Shown here piece by piece: positions 31,747 through 43,000 of a DNA stretch of 64,000 nt. The position numbers were made by a program, and so were the translations under genes. Under the pieces are notes generated by a model. It did not search any database and was not told the origin of the DNA. It saw nothing but the letters and a program-made list of their open reading frames with translations. The stretch's first letter is position 1. The number at the start of each line of letters is the position of its first letter. This stretch comes from Sporothrix humicola (lineage: Eukaryota > Ascomycota > Sordariomycetes > Ophiostomatales > Ophiostomataceae): the NCBI GenBank assembly GCA_021396245.1, contig WNYE01000015.1, positions 186,001 through 250,000 of the forward strand. The letters run 5' to 3'.

Positions 31747-33648
31747 CTACCAAAGCTTCCACCATGGCCGGCTTGCCTTTGTGGCAGCTTCGGCCGCGCC
31801 ACGATCATCCACCCAGGCCGACAACTGCGGCAGGCTCGACAACCAGCCGACATGTTCGACGTGTCCATCTGGGCGTACCAATGCATACCCAGGCCGGGTT
31901 CCAAAGCCGTAGCGGCCGTGAAGATACGCGTCTTTGTCGACAAACACGCTCTGCTGCTCCGCCTCGACAAACGCCTCAGCCTGCGACGGTGAACCGGCAA
32001 CGATATGAGTGATGGTCGCATCAAGACCGGCAGGTGTCAGTGTCGAAGAAGCACGCTCAGTGGCGGCGAGGATTGATTTTGTCGTGGCAGATGCTGATGC
32101 AGACTTTGACGCAGCAGACGAAAAGAAGGACGATGACGGCGTGCCCGTGAACAGCAGCAGGTGGTACGATGTGATGCCCTTGCCGCCCTTCCAGAGGTGC
32201 TCGAGGAGGTGCGAGACTTGCTCGTCGGCAGCATCACCGCCCACCGCAACGACCTTGCCATCCGGCGCCCGGTCACCACCACGAACCACTCCCTTCCAGC
32301 CAGGTCCCGCGCCCACGACAGGACTCCGCCGGTAACGCACACGCAGCTGGTTCATGGACCCGATAATTTGTTCACGGCGACGGCGCACACGCACGACTAG
32401 AGGTGCAACAAAGCGCAGAACCGTGTTGCGCAGCCACGCGAAGAACGGGGTGGCGGTCGTGGCGGCAACGAACATCTTGTCGGTCGTGCTCAGAAGACGC
32501 ACACCCACGGGACGGCGCTCGGCGTTGTACGAGGACAACAGGGTATTGGTGATGCCGAGCGTTTTTGTCGTGGTCTTGGAGCTGGGCCGTGGTGTAGAGT
32601 CGGAACGAGCCGCTCTAACGGCAGCTGCCAGTTTCCATCCGAGGTTGGCGGCATCGCCCAGACCCGTGTTCATGCCCTGGCCGCCGGCCGGGCTGTGGAT
32701 GTGTGCCGCATCGCCGGCCAGCAGCAGCCGCCCCGACTGGTAAGCCCCCGCGACGCGGTGGTGCAGCCGGAACGCCGTGACCCAGACAGGGTCGCACAGC
32801 GTGGGCATCTCTTGGCTCCCAGATCCATGAAAATGCGCTGTATCCGCAAAGAACTGCTGAAACGTCTCGAGGGTCGGCTGCTCCTGCTGGGCGCGCGTCT
32901 CGGCGTCGGCATCTGCAGCCAGCGGCCGGCACGCAATGATCCGCACAATCCCCTTGGACTCGGCATACGGCAGCAGCGTCATGAATCCCTTGTCCCAGAA
33001 CATTTGCGTGCGGCCCTTGGGCCGGTCGTCCCAGTTGCGAATGTGCGTGTCACAGAGCATAAACGTCTGCATGTATGCGTCGCCCTCAAACGAAATGTCG
33101 GCGGCGTGGCGCACGCTGCTGTGCGCGCCGTCACAGCCGACAACATACCGGCATCTCAACTTTTCGGTGTCCTCGCTTCGCTCGCCGTCGGATTCTCCCT
33201 TGACGAGCTCCACACTCACCCCCTCCTCGTCGGCCACAATCGACCGGATCGTCGCTGGTCTCTCGACGCCGCGGTGGTCGGGCCCCAGCTGCTGTAGTAA
33301 ATGTTTCTCGAGTAAATCTTCCGTGTCGGCCTGCGATGCCAGCAGGGTGTCGGAAAACGCCGTATCTTTGAAATCAAAGTCGCGCATGTTGAGCGACGCC
33401 GCGTGCCGGCCGTAGACGTGGATGTCGATGCCCTCGCCGACGGTGCCCCTCTTGACAAGAGTACGTCCCAGGCCGTGGCGCTCGAGCAGTTCAAGGCCAC
33501 GGCTCTGGACGACGATGGCGCGACTCTTGTCCGAGCGGACAGGCGCCTTGTCCACAATGCGTAGTGACACATCAAATGCAGCGAGCTCGTTGGCCAGCAT
33601 CAGGCCCGTAGGCCCGGCGCCAACAATCAGGACGTCGACATCGTACAT
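31747..33648 (-). CDS. FAD-dependent aromatic monooxygenase (phenol hydroxylase-like)
   Basis: A 633-residue class-A flavoprotein hydroxylase expected to insert oxygen into an aromatic substrate using NAD(P)H. Residues 1-40 hold the FAD Rossmann motif DVLIVGAGPTGLMLANELA. The NAD(P)H/FAD 'DG' motif RYVVGCDGAHSSVRHA lies near 165-180, and the FAD-ribityl 'GD' motif LLLAGDAAHIHSPAGGQGMN lies near 309-328, followed by TGLGDAANLGWKLA. The last ~180 residues resemble the thioredoxin-like C-terminal domain of phenol hydroxylase and pentachlorophenol monooxygenase relatives, with GYALVRPDGHVEHVGW near the end. I chose the Met that opens the Rossmann fold (33648); the frame runs 75 nt further upstream in leader. 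No biosynthetic neighbours are seen, so a catabolic or detoxifying role is as likely as a secondary-metabolite one. Confidence 0.87.
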   Translation of the reverse strand: MYDVDVLIVGAGPTGLMLANELAAFDVSLRIVDKAPVRSDKSRAIVVQSRGLELLERHGLGRTLVKRGTVGEGIDIHVYGRHAASLNMRDFDFKDTAFSDTLLASQADTEDLLEKHLLQQLGPDHRGVERPATIRSIVADEEGVSVELVKGESDGERSEDTEKLRCRYVVGCDGAHSSVRHAADISFEGDAYMQTFMLCDTHIRNWDDRPKGRTQMFWDKGFMTLLPYAESKGIVRIIACRPLAADADAETRAQQEQPTLETFQQFFADTAHFHGSGSQEMPTLCDPVWVTAFRLHHRVAGAYQSGRLLLAGDAAHIHSPAGGQGMNTGLGDAANLGWKLAAAVRAARSDSTPRPSSKTTTKTLGITNTLLSSYNAERRPVGVRLLSTTDKMFVAATTATPFFAWLRNTVLRFVAPLVVRVRRRREQIIGSMNQLRVRYRRSPVVGAGPGWKGVVRGGDRAPDGKVVAVGGDAADEQVSHLLEHLWKGGKGITSYHLLLFTGTPSSSFFSSAASKSASASATTKSILAATERASSTLTPAGLDATITHIVAGSPSQAEAFVEAEQQSVFVDKDAYLHGRYGFGTRPGYALVRPDGHVEHVGWLSSLPQLSAWVDDRGAAEAATKASRPWWKLW

Positions 33649-36600
33649 GGTGGTTGTAGTGTGTAGGGGTGGCGATGTCAACAAAACCAATGGGATGCAG
33701 TCGTAGAAAGGAAAGGCTGACAAAAGAAAGGGGCTGGGAATGTCCTCTTAAGGAAACAACGGCTGGCCGGATGTCAGGTGAAGACCGGCGAATTTGTCGG
33801 CGCGAGGCCGGTCGTGCCTGTCCTTCCATGATCGGCCCAACTTTTGATTGGCGCTTTCCTCTCAGCCGCATTTTTGCTATCTCTGCAGTCGAAAACGTAA
33901 GCTCTAGGCGAATATGGGCAAGTCCATCAATGTGTGGCAAGTGCGCCCGGGCTGCACAAACAAGTACACAAACTGTTCTGGACAAGCTGTTCTTTGATGA
34001 TCTAGGTTTATTCACATTCGTTGACTTTGATGAGATATGATTGAGAAATCCATTTCGACATTATTAAATAAATAACTAAAACATTGAATTTAATTTCTAA
34101 ATAAAAAGAAACAAAAATTAAAAATTAAACAGAAATCAGTGACAAGAGTGAAAATCAATAAACATAATTAACACTCCCGATAAGTCATCATTCACCTGCA
34201 TGACATCGGTGTTCAATGTCCAGTCTTTTGAGGTGAGAGAAATGGTCGGCGGTTGCTTCGCGCGAGCTCCGACTTTGTGGAGTGTTTGAGAGCTTTTGGA
34301 GGGGCAATTCTCGCCAACAAGCAACTTGGCAGCTTGGCTGTTGGCTAGTGTGGCCCCGTGTAAGACGACTGTTGAATCTATTTGTCCGACGGCACTTTCA
34401 CCTTGATCCGCTTATTTTTGCCTAGCAAAAGAGGGCTGAAGTGGCTTTTGAACAGATTAAATATCGTGGACGGCTAGGATCGTATTATTCCCAGAATTTG
34501 TAAAGCATCAATCACGCCGAGGAACACTCCTGAGCACCTCAAATTCTCCGATGAATATCAATAACCATTTTACGTTTCGACAATGATGTATAAATGCACC
34601 CTCTCTTCTGTTTATGGCGAGTGCTTGAGAGCATGAATTATTGATGGAGCGGTCAGTCAATCACAAGAACCTCAAACAAATGGGATTCAAATGTCATGAC
34701 TGTCGTCACTTTCACCTTCACCGCGCTTAATCCTCTCGTAAAACCGAACGACAGGAGGAGCAGGAGTGACAGGAACGACACAAGCGGTTTTTGCTGTTGC
34801 AGTTTTCTCTTCCTTGCCTCATTTTTGCTCGCTCTTCTTGCAATCCTTTTCTTGTTATGCGTTTCAGATGCAATGCTGACAACGAATCGTAGCCGTTAAA
34901 TCGGCACCAGCCGTTTGGGTTTGGATTGAGGGTGAGTGCAAACTATGTGTGCACTTTAATTGTGTGTGTATGTGGCTGGTTCTGCCCTACAGCCCCAAAA
35001 AGGTGAGATGCACCGAAGTGGGCGGAGCCTCTTTTTCGCTTGGTTTTTATTTCTGATTGGCCCGCTGAATCATCAAGACCCCAGTGGCCATTTCCCGCCT
35101 GTTTCCCCCCCCCCCCCCCCCTGCAACGTCAGCTTGTCAAAAAAGGGCTGTGGAGTGGAGAACGCAGGCTCGGCAGGCAATTAGTTGGTTTGTGGCTGTT
35201 CCGGGCCGCAGCAAGACAAGCCGACAAGCGACAAGCGAACGACAGGCTGCTTTCAAAGCAAGCCAAGAAGTCTTTTTTTGCCCTGTAGGGTTTGGCAGCT
35301 TGGCTGACTGTGTTGTGGACGACGTCTTTGAATTTGCTTCAATTGTTGATGCTTCAAAGACAGTTTTCGTTGTCGCTTCCTGGGATGATTTGAGATTTTC
35401 ATTTCAAATTGGAGGGGGACCCCATGTGCAGCAGCCAAGTCTGTGCAGAAAATAGGATTTTCCAGACAATTTCAGGACTGGGAAAATCTGGGAAGATTGG
35501 GAGAGGAAAAAGGAGAACCGCGTGCGCAACCAAAATGCGGCATACGACGACGGAATCCTCCGTCTCTTGGGCCTTTTAGGCATTGACTCGATTGGGGCTA
35601 CCGTCTTTAGGAAATCGCTGGCTTTGTCACGAAGGATTCATTGTCACACCAAAACAGCAACGCGTGAAACGGAGAGACCCTGAGAGCGACGAGAGGGAAA
35701 GGAGAAGGAAAGAAGAGCGAGAACGAAAAAGAAAATAAAAGGAAAGCACTGTTTATGTCAAATACGCAGTACTTCGTACTTTGAGTCGGCGACCATGACA
35801 TCCTGGAAAGACGGGCTCGTGGCTATTGAAATCCTTTCGGATCCGACTAGCTTCAGTCTATTGATATCAAGAGTCTCCATGGTGCATCCTCGCATATTTC
35901 ATTGACAGACAGACAAACAATCATGGCCGTATTCTCCGTATTGTTTGGGATGCGCGAGATTTGCTTCCTTTTGCAATTCATTGCAACCATTTTCCAGATC
36001 TCGAATCCCAATCATCCCTTCTCGAGGTCCTTTCATCTCTTTATTGTTTCTCGTCTCCTCTTCTCGTCTCCCACTTTCCTGTTTCTCCCATTCTTGCCCA
36101 GCATCTTGCTGTTGCAGTTACAGCAGGTGCAGGGCGGAGGTCGCAGTCGTCCTGAAGCGCGACACTCAAGACCTTGACCGTCTCTGCTTTCCTCCTCCTT
36201 TCTCCCCATCTTCTTCAACATCTCATCCTCGTTGCACTCATGGCCATGCTCGCGGTGGTAGTGTCTCCTCTTTTTTCGAATCCTTCAGGTTTTCTGCCCC
36301 GTTTAAATCCAACGCTCATCTCTTGAGAGCAGCCAATCACAGCTGTCCATGTCGACTGATGCGGCACCCTAGAACTCCATCTGCCTCTTCCTTCTGGTCT
36401 GTCCTGTTTCTTGCGTAAACCGCGCGTCCGACCAGGGCAACAGGGCCGCAGGGGCTTTTGTCATCCTTCTTCCAATTCAATGCGGAACGGACATAACGAA
36501 CAAAGCACGGAGAATCTGTAGGACGGGCAGGAACGTTTTGGAACGGCACTTTCCAGAGTTCGTGGTCTGGTCTAGGGAGCAAACGGTGGAGGATGGGGTG

Positions 36601-37997
36601 GAAGGGGGGTTTTCCTGTCACTCCTCTCTTTACCTTTCCCTGGTCGAGAAAACACAAAGTGTCAGAGAAAGTGGACAAACAAGAATCGGTTAAGAGAGGA
36701 GATGTGCATAGGACTGTGTGAAAAAAAATTCCCCAATTGATGTTGATTTTGCATGTGTCGTTCGCATTGGGGGCTATGGGATATGGTCAATTGTGAACAA
36801 TATTTACGTATTGCCTCTTTTGAATGAATTTAAAATAGAAAACAAGCCTTTTGTAAACCGGGCTTGTGTTCTGTCTGTAGTCTGCGCCTCCCCGTGAAAA
36901 GGTCGAGGCCATGCAGCATTTTCGTACACAATAGTAGACTGTAATGCTGACTTGAGTGACGATCACCACTCTTTTCCAGTTTTCTCTCTTCTCGCCTGCG
37001 GCACATGTTGCAACGCAACGCGCAAGTGTTGATCCTTGTTTCCCTCGGCCATCTCGCCAAAATTTCACCCTATGAGGCTTGAGGCTTGTCGTTTGCTCCC
37101 CATTAAAGTCCGTTGAAATCCTTCAAGATCCATCAAAGGTCTGTCTCCAAGCCGTCAGCATGAGGTGGAAAATGGAATAAGTGGCCAAGTCAGTGGCAAG
37201 GCGTAAGACTAAGACTGGGGACAAGAGGGGAGAACTGGATGCGAATGGAGACTTGGATCCTGCGCCAGGGTTTCGAGTTGAGAAAGTCTCTTCTGCTGTA
37301 GCCAGAACAGGTAATGGCAGTCAATTGTCAGGAATTGGGTTGTAATATCGAGGAAAAGACGTTCAAAACGTGCCAACCGTCTCTGCCTCTGTCCTGCGTG
37401 AGGTCCGTTCTCTTTTTCTCTTTTTCTCTTCCTGTGGTCTGCCATGACAGTTTTTGTCATCCTTCCTGCGTTTTCTCTGCCTCCGTTCCTGTAGATTAAG
37501 GTTGGCTCTGCCCCCTGGTCGACCTGTCAATCATTGCCCGGATTTTACTCCCGTTTCTCCTTTTCCTCTTTGGCTGCCCGCGCCCCTTCTCGTGGTCTGT
37601 GTCTTTTCTCTGCCGGATTTTCTTTCTGTTTCTTTTTTGTGTTTTTCGTTTCCTTTCTCCCTTTCGTTCTTCTGCTCCCTTTTGTTGACATCGCCAATTT
37701 TTCTCGTCGACAAATACGCGGCGCATCGCCATTCGACCATCGACATCGACTCACAGTCGATCTTTCGACTCGATCCCGTATTTCGCAGCCTCAGATCTCG
37801 CCCAGCCCTACCCGTCACCTAGCACACGATCTCTGCATCTAATTCTTTGTCTTGGCAACGCCCGCATTGTATCTCGTATCCCGCTCATTCGTCTTCGTCA
37901 CACACGTCCCGTCATCACACCGACAACTACATCAACATCGTCTCGACTTATTGATTTTCCTTCCCTCCTTTTACCTCTCACCACCCTCGTCCACACA
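33649..37997. other. Gene-poor region, about 4.3 kb
   Basis: No coding sequence is supported. It includes an AT-rich stretch at 34030-34140, a 17-base C run at 35105-35121, and a pyrimidine-rich stretch from about 37380 to 37990 leading into the next gene. Confidence 0.35.
35105..35121. repeat. Homopolymer C run, 17 bases
   Basis: Seventeen consecutive C on the plus strand. Its exact length may be a sequencing artefact. Confidence 0.9.
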
Positions 37998-39077
37998 ATG
38001 GCTCGTCTCCGGATACCGCCAAGGTGCAATGCCTCTGCTCTCGCCCTTTCTTTCCTCTTCCTCGCCTCTTCCGCAGCCGCCGCATCCAACCGCACCTGCT
38101 ACTTCCCCGACGGCTCAGTCTCGGCCGGCGATTTTCCCTGTGCCGAAACAGGCACCACCCACTGCTGCAACTCCCAAAATGCTTGTCTCTCGACAGGCTA
38201 CTGCATGAGCGCTGAGCAGCAGCCCTATGTGATCTCGCGAGGCAGTTGCACTGACAACGCCTGGGGAACGGGCTGCCCAGCCAAGTGTGCCGGCACAAAC
38301 GACGACCCCAGTGGCGGTCTGCCTATTTCATGGACGGGCTCGTCCAACAATGCCGGCTCGCCTCTGTACTGCTGCGGTCCGCTCGTGGTTGAGAATGGCA
38401 GCATTGCGTGTGGCAACGGCGAGGACATGTTTGTCTTGGGGACTTCCGAGATTATTTTTGGCGCGGCCATTCTGGCCAACACGACACAGACAAATGGGAC
38501 CGATTCAACAGGCAGTGGAAGCTCTCCATCCGGCACAGCCTCATCGCCGGCGTCTTGTTCGGGCTCTTCGTCTGGATCTTCAGGCTCCGACAGCGATTCA
38601 GACAACGACGTCAAGAAGGCGGCCGTCAACGTCACGGCAGTTGGCGCAGGTGTCGGGGTTTCCTTGGGCGTTGTCGCCATTGGGTTTGCGACATGGGCTC
38701 TTTACGAGCGACGCAAGCGCCACCAGCAGTTGCAAGCGTTCATGAACGGCACCTTCCCGGGTATGGCGATGGCCCACTCACAGCACCAGCAGGGTCCTGG
38801 CGGTCCCGGCGGGCCTGGTGGCCAGGGGGGCTACGTCGACGCTGCGGGAATGAACAATATGCACCCGGGCAACACTGGCACACCCTTTTCACCTGCAGGC
38901 ACAACAACCGGCACGATGCACTCGTCGTCGCCGAGCAATGCCAATGTCAATGTCGGCCAGCACGGTGTCTACGGTGCCAACAACACAAGCACCAAGTACG
39001 CCGACTCGCAGCAGCCGCTTGTCGAGCTGTCGGCTTACCCACGGCAGTTTGAAGAACTGCCCGCGAACCGGGAGTAG
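37998..39077 (+). CDS. Single-pass cell-surface protein with Cys-rich ectodomain
   Basis: A 359-residue type I membrane protein. Residues 1-30 form a signal peptide (ALALSFLFLASSAAAA). The ectodomain (about 30-210) is Cys- and Asn-rich: NRTCYFPDGSVSAGDFPC, then THCCNSQNACLSTGYC and PLYCCGP, with several N-glycosylation sequons, followed by a Ser/Gly-rich stalk. One membrane span lies near residues 216-238 (VGAGVGVSLGVVAIGFATWALY) with a stop-transfer YERRKRHQQ. The cytoplasmic tail is Gly/His/Asn-rich and disordered. The plan resembles Mid2/WSC-type wall sensors without their defined domains, so I call the topology, not the function. The ATG context is ACACAATGGC behind a pyrimidine-rich leader. 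Confidence 0.75.
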   Translation: MARLRIPPRCNASALALSFLFLASSAAAASNRTCYFPDGSVSAGDFPCAETGTTHCCNSQNACLSTGYCMSAEQQPYVISRGSCTDNAWGTGCPAKCAGTNDDPSGGLPISWTGSSNNAGSPLYCCGPLVVENGSIACGNGEDMFVLGTSEIIFGAAILANTTQTNGTDSTGSGSSPSGTASSPASCSGSSSGSSGSDSDSDNDVKKAAVNVTAVGAGVGVSLGVVAIGFATWALYERRKRHQQLQAFMNGTFPGMAMAHSQHQQGPGGPGGPGGQGGYVDAAGMNNMHPGNTGTPFSPAGTTTGTMHSSSPSNANVNVGQHGVYGANNTSTKYADSQQPLVELSAYPRQFEELPANRE

Positions 39078-39399
39078 AAGACAACGACTACGATGCTGGT
39101 GCTGGAATTCTTGTTTCGATTTTCTTCTCTTTACTTAATATACCAATCCGAATATCAACTATGGTGGGCTGGCAGCATGCAAAAAGCGTAACGACGTTTA
39201 CTGTTTTATACATTTTGATAGTTTTTATCATCTCTTTTAACATTGTCTTTAAATTCTTTCTTTTCTTTTCTTGATTATATATTATCTTATCAATACACTG
39301 GTTGTTTAGTTACATATAAATATACAATATATATTTTTCTTCACCGGCGCCGAATACTTTTAAGTTTATAACTTAATATTTAAATCGCCAGTATCGCCC
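39078..39399. other. AT-rich 3' flank
   Basis: Downstream of the surface protein and increasingly AT-rich toward the mutated repeat block. No gene. Confidence 0.4.
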
Positions 39400-39662
39400 T
39401 CGATAAGTTTACGGTTTAATAATTTACCGTTAATTAAGTTTAATAGTCTATCGTTTTTTATTAAGTCGAAGGTTTACCGTTCGTTGAAAAGTTTACCGTT
39501 TTACTTAAAAGTCTACCACTTATTATTAAATCGAAAGTCCGTCGCCTTTTACACTCGAAAGTTTACCGTTTTATATTAACTCGTCCGTAACTTAACTTAA
39601 AAGTTTACCGGTTTTTTAAGTTAAGTTAAATATCCACCGCTCTTTTTAGGTATAGTGGGCGC
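39400..39662. repeat. AT-converted arm of a minisatellite
   Basis: About eleven imperfect units built around GTTTACCGTT. Unit by unit they match the neighbouring GC-rich array after C-to-T and G-to-A changes. For example 39466-39483 (TCGAAGGTTTACCGTTCG) against 39966-39983 (TCGAGGGTCCGCCGCTCG) differs at five sites, all such transitions. Confidence 0.75.
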
Positions 39663-40005
39663 TCGAGGGTCCGCCGCTCTCTCTGGGTGTGGTGGGCAGC
39701 TCGAGGGTCCGCCGCCCCTTCAGCTCGAGGGTCCGCCGCCCTCTTGGGCCAGGTCGAGGGTCCGCCGCTCCTTGGGCCAGCTCGAGGGTCCGCCGCTCTA
39801 TGTGGGTGGGCTCGAGGGTCCGCCGCCCCTTCAGCTCGAGGGTCCGCCGCCCCTTGGGCCAGCTCGAGGGTCCGCCGCTCTATGTGGGTGGGCTCGAGGG
39901 TCCGCCGCCCTCCCAGCTCGAGGGTCCGCAGCCCAGCTCGAGGGTCCGCCGCCCCTTGGGCCAGGTCGAGGGTCCGCCGCTCGCTCGAGGGTCCGCCGCT
40001 CCCTG
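39663..40005. repeat. GC-rich minisatellite, core TCGAGGGTCCGCCGC
   Basis: Thirteen copies of the core TCGAGGGTCCGC in about 340 bp, separated by variable linkers such as CCTTGGGCCAGC and TCTATGTGGGTGGGC. The spacing of linkers shows higher-order shuffling, for example the Ser-type linker TCTATGTGGG twice. All frames stay open by composition, so the overlapping open frames here are artefacts. Confidence 0.95.
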
Positions 40006-43000
40006 GGCCGCCGTACACGGCTCCGGCATGCCGTGACGGCCGTTGTGGGTGCTGCCGGCGGTGCTGCCGGTGCCGTGGCCGCCCACGGCGCTTGTTGTTA
40101 TTTATTTTAAAATTTAAAGAATTAGTAAAAAAACTACGATAGCTTTACGAAGTTATTTACTATCCGTAGTATACTATTTACTACTTACCGTTTTCCGAAT
40201 ATCTCCCGATGCTTTTTACATCTCCGTTTCCGTGAGTTTTTTGGGATGGTACCTTGACTTACTGATTTTTTAGTTGCATTGATTGTTTGATTATCTTGGC
40301 CTGGTCCCTTGATCCCCTGTTTTTCTCACTTCCTTGATCTCCTTGTTGATGTCTCCGGCTTATCTTGTCCAACGTTGGGAATTACTTTTCAATTGCTTAG
40401 GAAAGCGCGGTTAGCTAATAACAGCAAAAGACGAGACACTATAATGTTTAGAAATGTTTTTTCTCTCTCTTTTTTTTTTTAACTCCAGATTTCTACAATA
40501 TCCTCCCACCTCCTATCGTGTTTTTGCCTCGTTGACGAGGTCGGCCTCATCCGGCATCGGGATTCTTGACGCAGTTTGACGTAATTGCCATTGACTTCTA
40601 GTGTCGAATTGGTAAAAATCTTAAGTGACCAAATCTTGCCAGCGTTCTGCGACAAATTGTCGGCATTTCTGTCCAGATTTGATTTCCCTGTAATCGGACT
40701 TAGCTGTCAGCCGCATTCGATTGTCTCGACGGGACTTTCTTCTTTTGTCTGTTCGTCATTTCTTCCGCCCCCTGGGAACTTAGGAGATTTGGGATCAGGG
40801 TCTAGGCCTCACTCGATTGGACATCTCACTACATCTTCTCATTTCTTTTCTGTCGCCTTATTTCTCAGTTCCTTTCGTGGCTGCAGCGTGGCTTCTGCAG
40901 CAGGATCTCCGATCGGAAAAACCAGCCGCTTGTTTTGCATTCTGATCGTGCCAATTAAGAAACTTGATTGAAGTGGCCGAGCTACCAAGATGTCGTCACC
41001 TTTTGCTCGGGGTTGACAATTGACTAGGCCTCTTAGATGCTGTCTTGCCTCGTGTTTTGCGCAGCTAAACGGTTTGCCACTTTCGACTTACATGCCACTG
41101 CCGCCCCACTGACACGAGAAGGAGAAAAGAGCTGCCTTGGTTTTGGAGCTCCCCGCCGCTTTATTTACTTTAACACTTCTTGACAGCGGCCTGGCAACCT
41201 GTTGACCAGCTCGGCAAAAGCTACCCAGTGGCGAATGCTGTTGTACAAGTTCCTGTTTTGTAAAAAAGGCGACTTGCTAACACATACTTTTTGACGACAT
41301 GAGCGACAACACAACAACACGACGTGACCTTTGTCGGATGTCTTTCCATCCGGCCGACTGCTCTTCCTGGACAGCTGCGCCGCCTTTATTTTGAATTGGT
41401 GACAATTGCTGGTTATCGTCAGTCTGTCCCTTCTCGGTATTTTCTGGTCTCTCCACCAAGTACCGTTTAATCATCGGACACGGCGATGTGGCGCAAGCTT
41501 GTCTGTTGGGGATACTTGCAGATGCAGATGCATCAACATGTTGCCGTACCTCCTCATGTTGTAGCTCTCAAGAGGGGTTGTGATTTATTTTCTGTCCCCA
41601 ATGACACAAAACATGCAGACTGATAAACATATTAGATGCAAGAGATACTGACCGCCCGCGATTGTCTGTAAATATACTCCGTACAAATGCTGCGGACACG
41701 GCGTGCACCGGCGGTCAACTACCAGCAGACGAGACGAAAAAAAACAGATTTGAAAAGATAAAACGAACACTTCAACGCCTTTCTTGCATCGCGTTGTCTG
41801 TCTCGTAGCCTGCCGTTACTGTATCCGCTTTCGCCTCTTTTGAGTTTGAAATGCCCGCTTTTTGTCCGTCTCCCTTTTCTCGTCCAGAACGGCATCTCCA
41901 CTTTCTCGCGTCTCGCCTCTTGTTTCTCACTCTTCTCTTTTGCTTTCTGACAAACGACAACGGTAAATCACAGAACAGTCACTGCCCACTCTTCCCAGCA
42001 TGCCCCGTCCGACTCATGGGCCTCAATCCGCACAGCAGACAAGACACGCCAAGTGGACGGAGACGTGCAGGAGCGGGGCATCCAGGAGCTGAGCCAGTCA
42101 CAGGGCTGTCTCGCCTCGACTGACTCCTGCCTGGGAGGCACCTCTGATTGTCCCTGCCAGAACCTGCAGCGCTACTGCAGGTCGGAATAGATGTGCACAA
42201 GTCAAATGGCGTCTGCCTATGAGTCAAAGGGCAGGAGACTTGAGGAAAAAGGACAGTTTTTTGGAGATTCCCGACGCTGGGTTGATGCGTGGACTATAAG
42301 CGGTCAAAACAAAATTACTTGTATGAAAGCTGAGGAAACGTGGGAGGCTTGCATTCTTGAGCGAGGAACACCTTTCTCCTCCTCTTTCCTCCTATTTGAT
42401 CGATTTGACGATCGATGAAGAGGAAAAGGAGAGTATGCGCAGAGGCAGTGCAAGGTGCGAGTATGTCTTGCTGTTCGATGTCGAACATCTTGCAAAATCC
42501 ACGATCGCACCAGGAACCGCAGTTCTTGGAGGCGTTCGGCTCGCCGCAATATACACGAACGCTGCAGTTTGTCAGTCGAAGCCTGTCATCTTGCCTTTTC
42601 ATTTGCTTTTTGTTTCTTCGACCTTGGTTTCGTTGATGTCTGGGAATTTTTTTTCTTCTTTTCTCTCTCATCTGTCTCTTTTCTGCGCCACTTTCAACAT
42701 CACCCTGCAGGGGCATTGCTGACTGTCGAATCCACTTTTCTTGCTTCTTGCCTGCTGTCCTTTCGTTTCGTTTCCCATTTGGCTCTTTTTCCGGTGTTCG
42801 TGTCTCGTCCTGCCCTCCCGCGTTCATGTTATCTTTTGCGGCTCTGTGTGGATTGTGGCTCGTGCAGGCCGTTCCGATACCCCTGCCCACTCTGCACCCT
42901 GTGTTGTGTGTTTTGCCTGGGCTTTCTTCCTCTTCCTTCGTCATGCGCTTCCTGCCCAAAGAGCCTCCGTGTTTTGTCTGGCGCTTTTTGGCCGCGACCA

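Noticed and set aside
39655..40142. Several overlapping open frames of about 115-151 codons in the minisatellite
   Set aside because: The GC-rich repeat lacks stop codons in many frames; the peptides are only translated repeat units.
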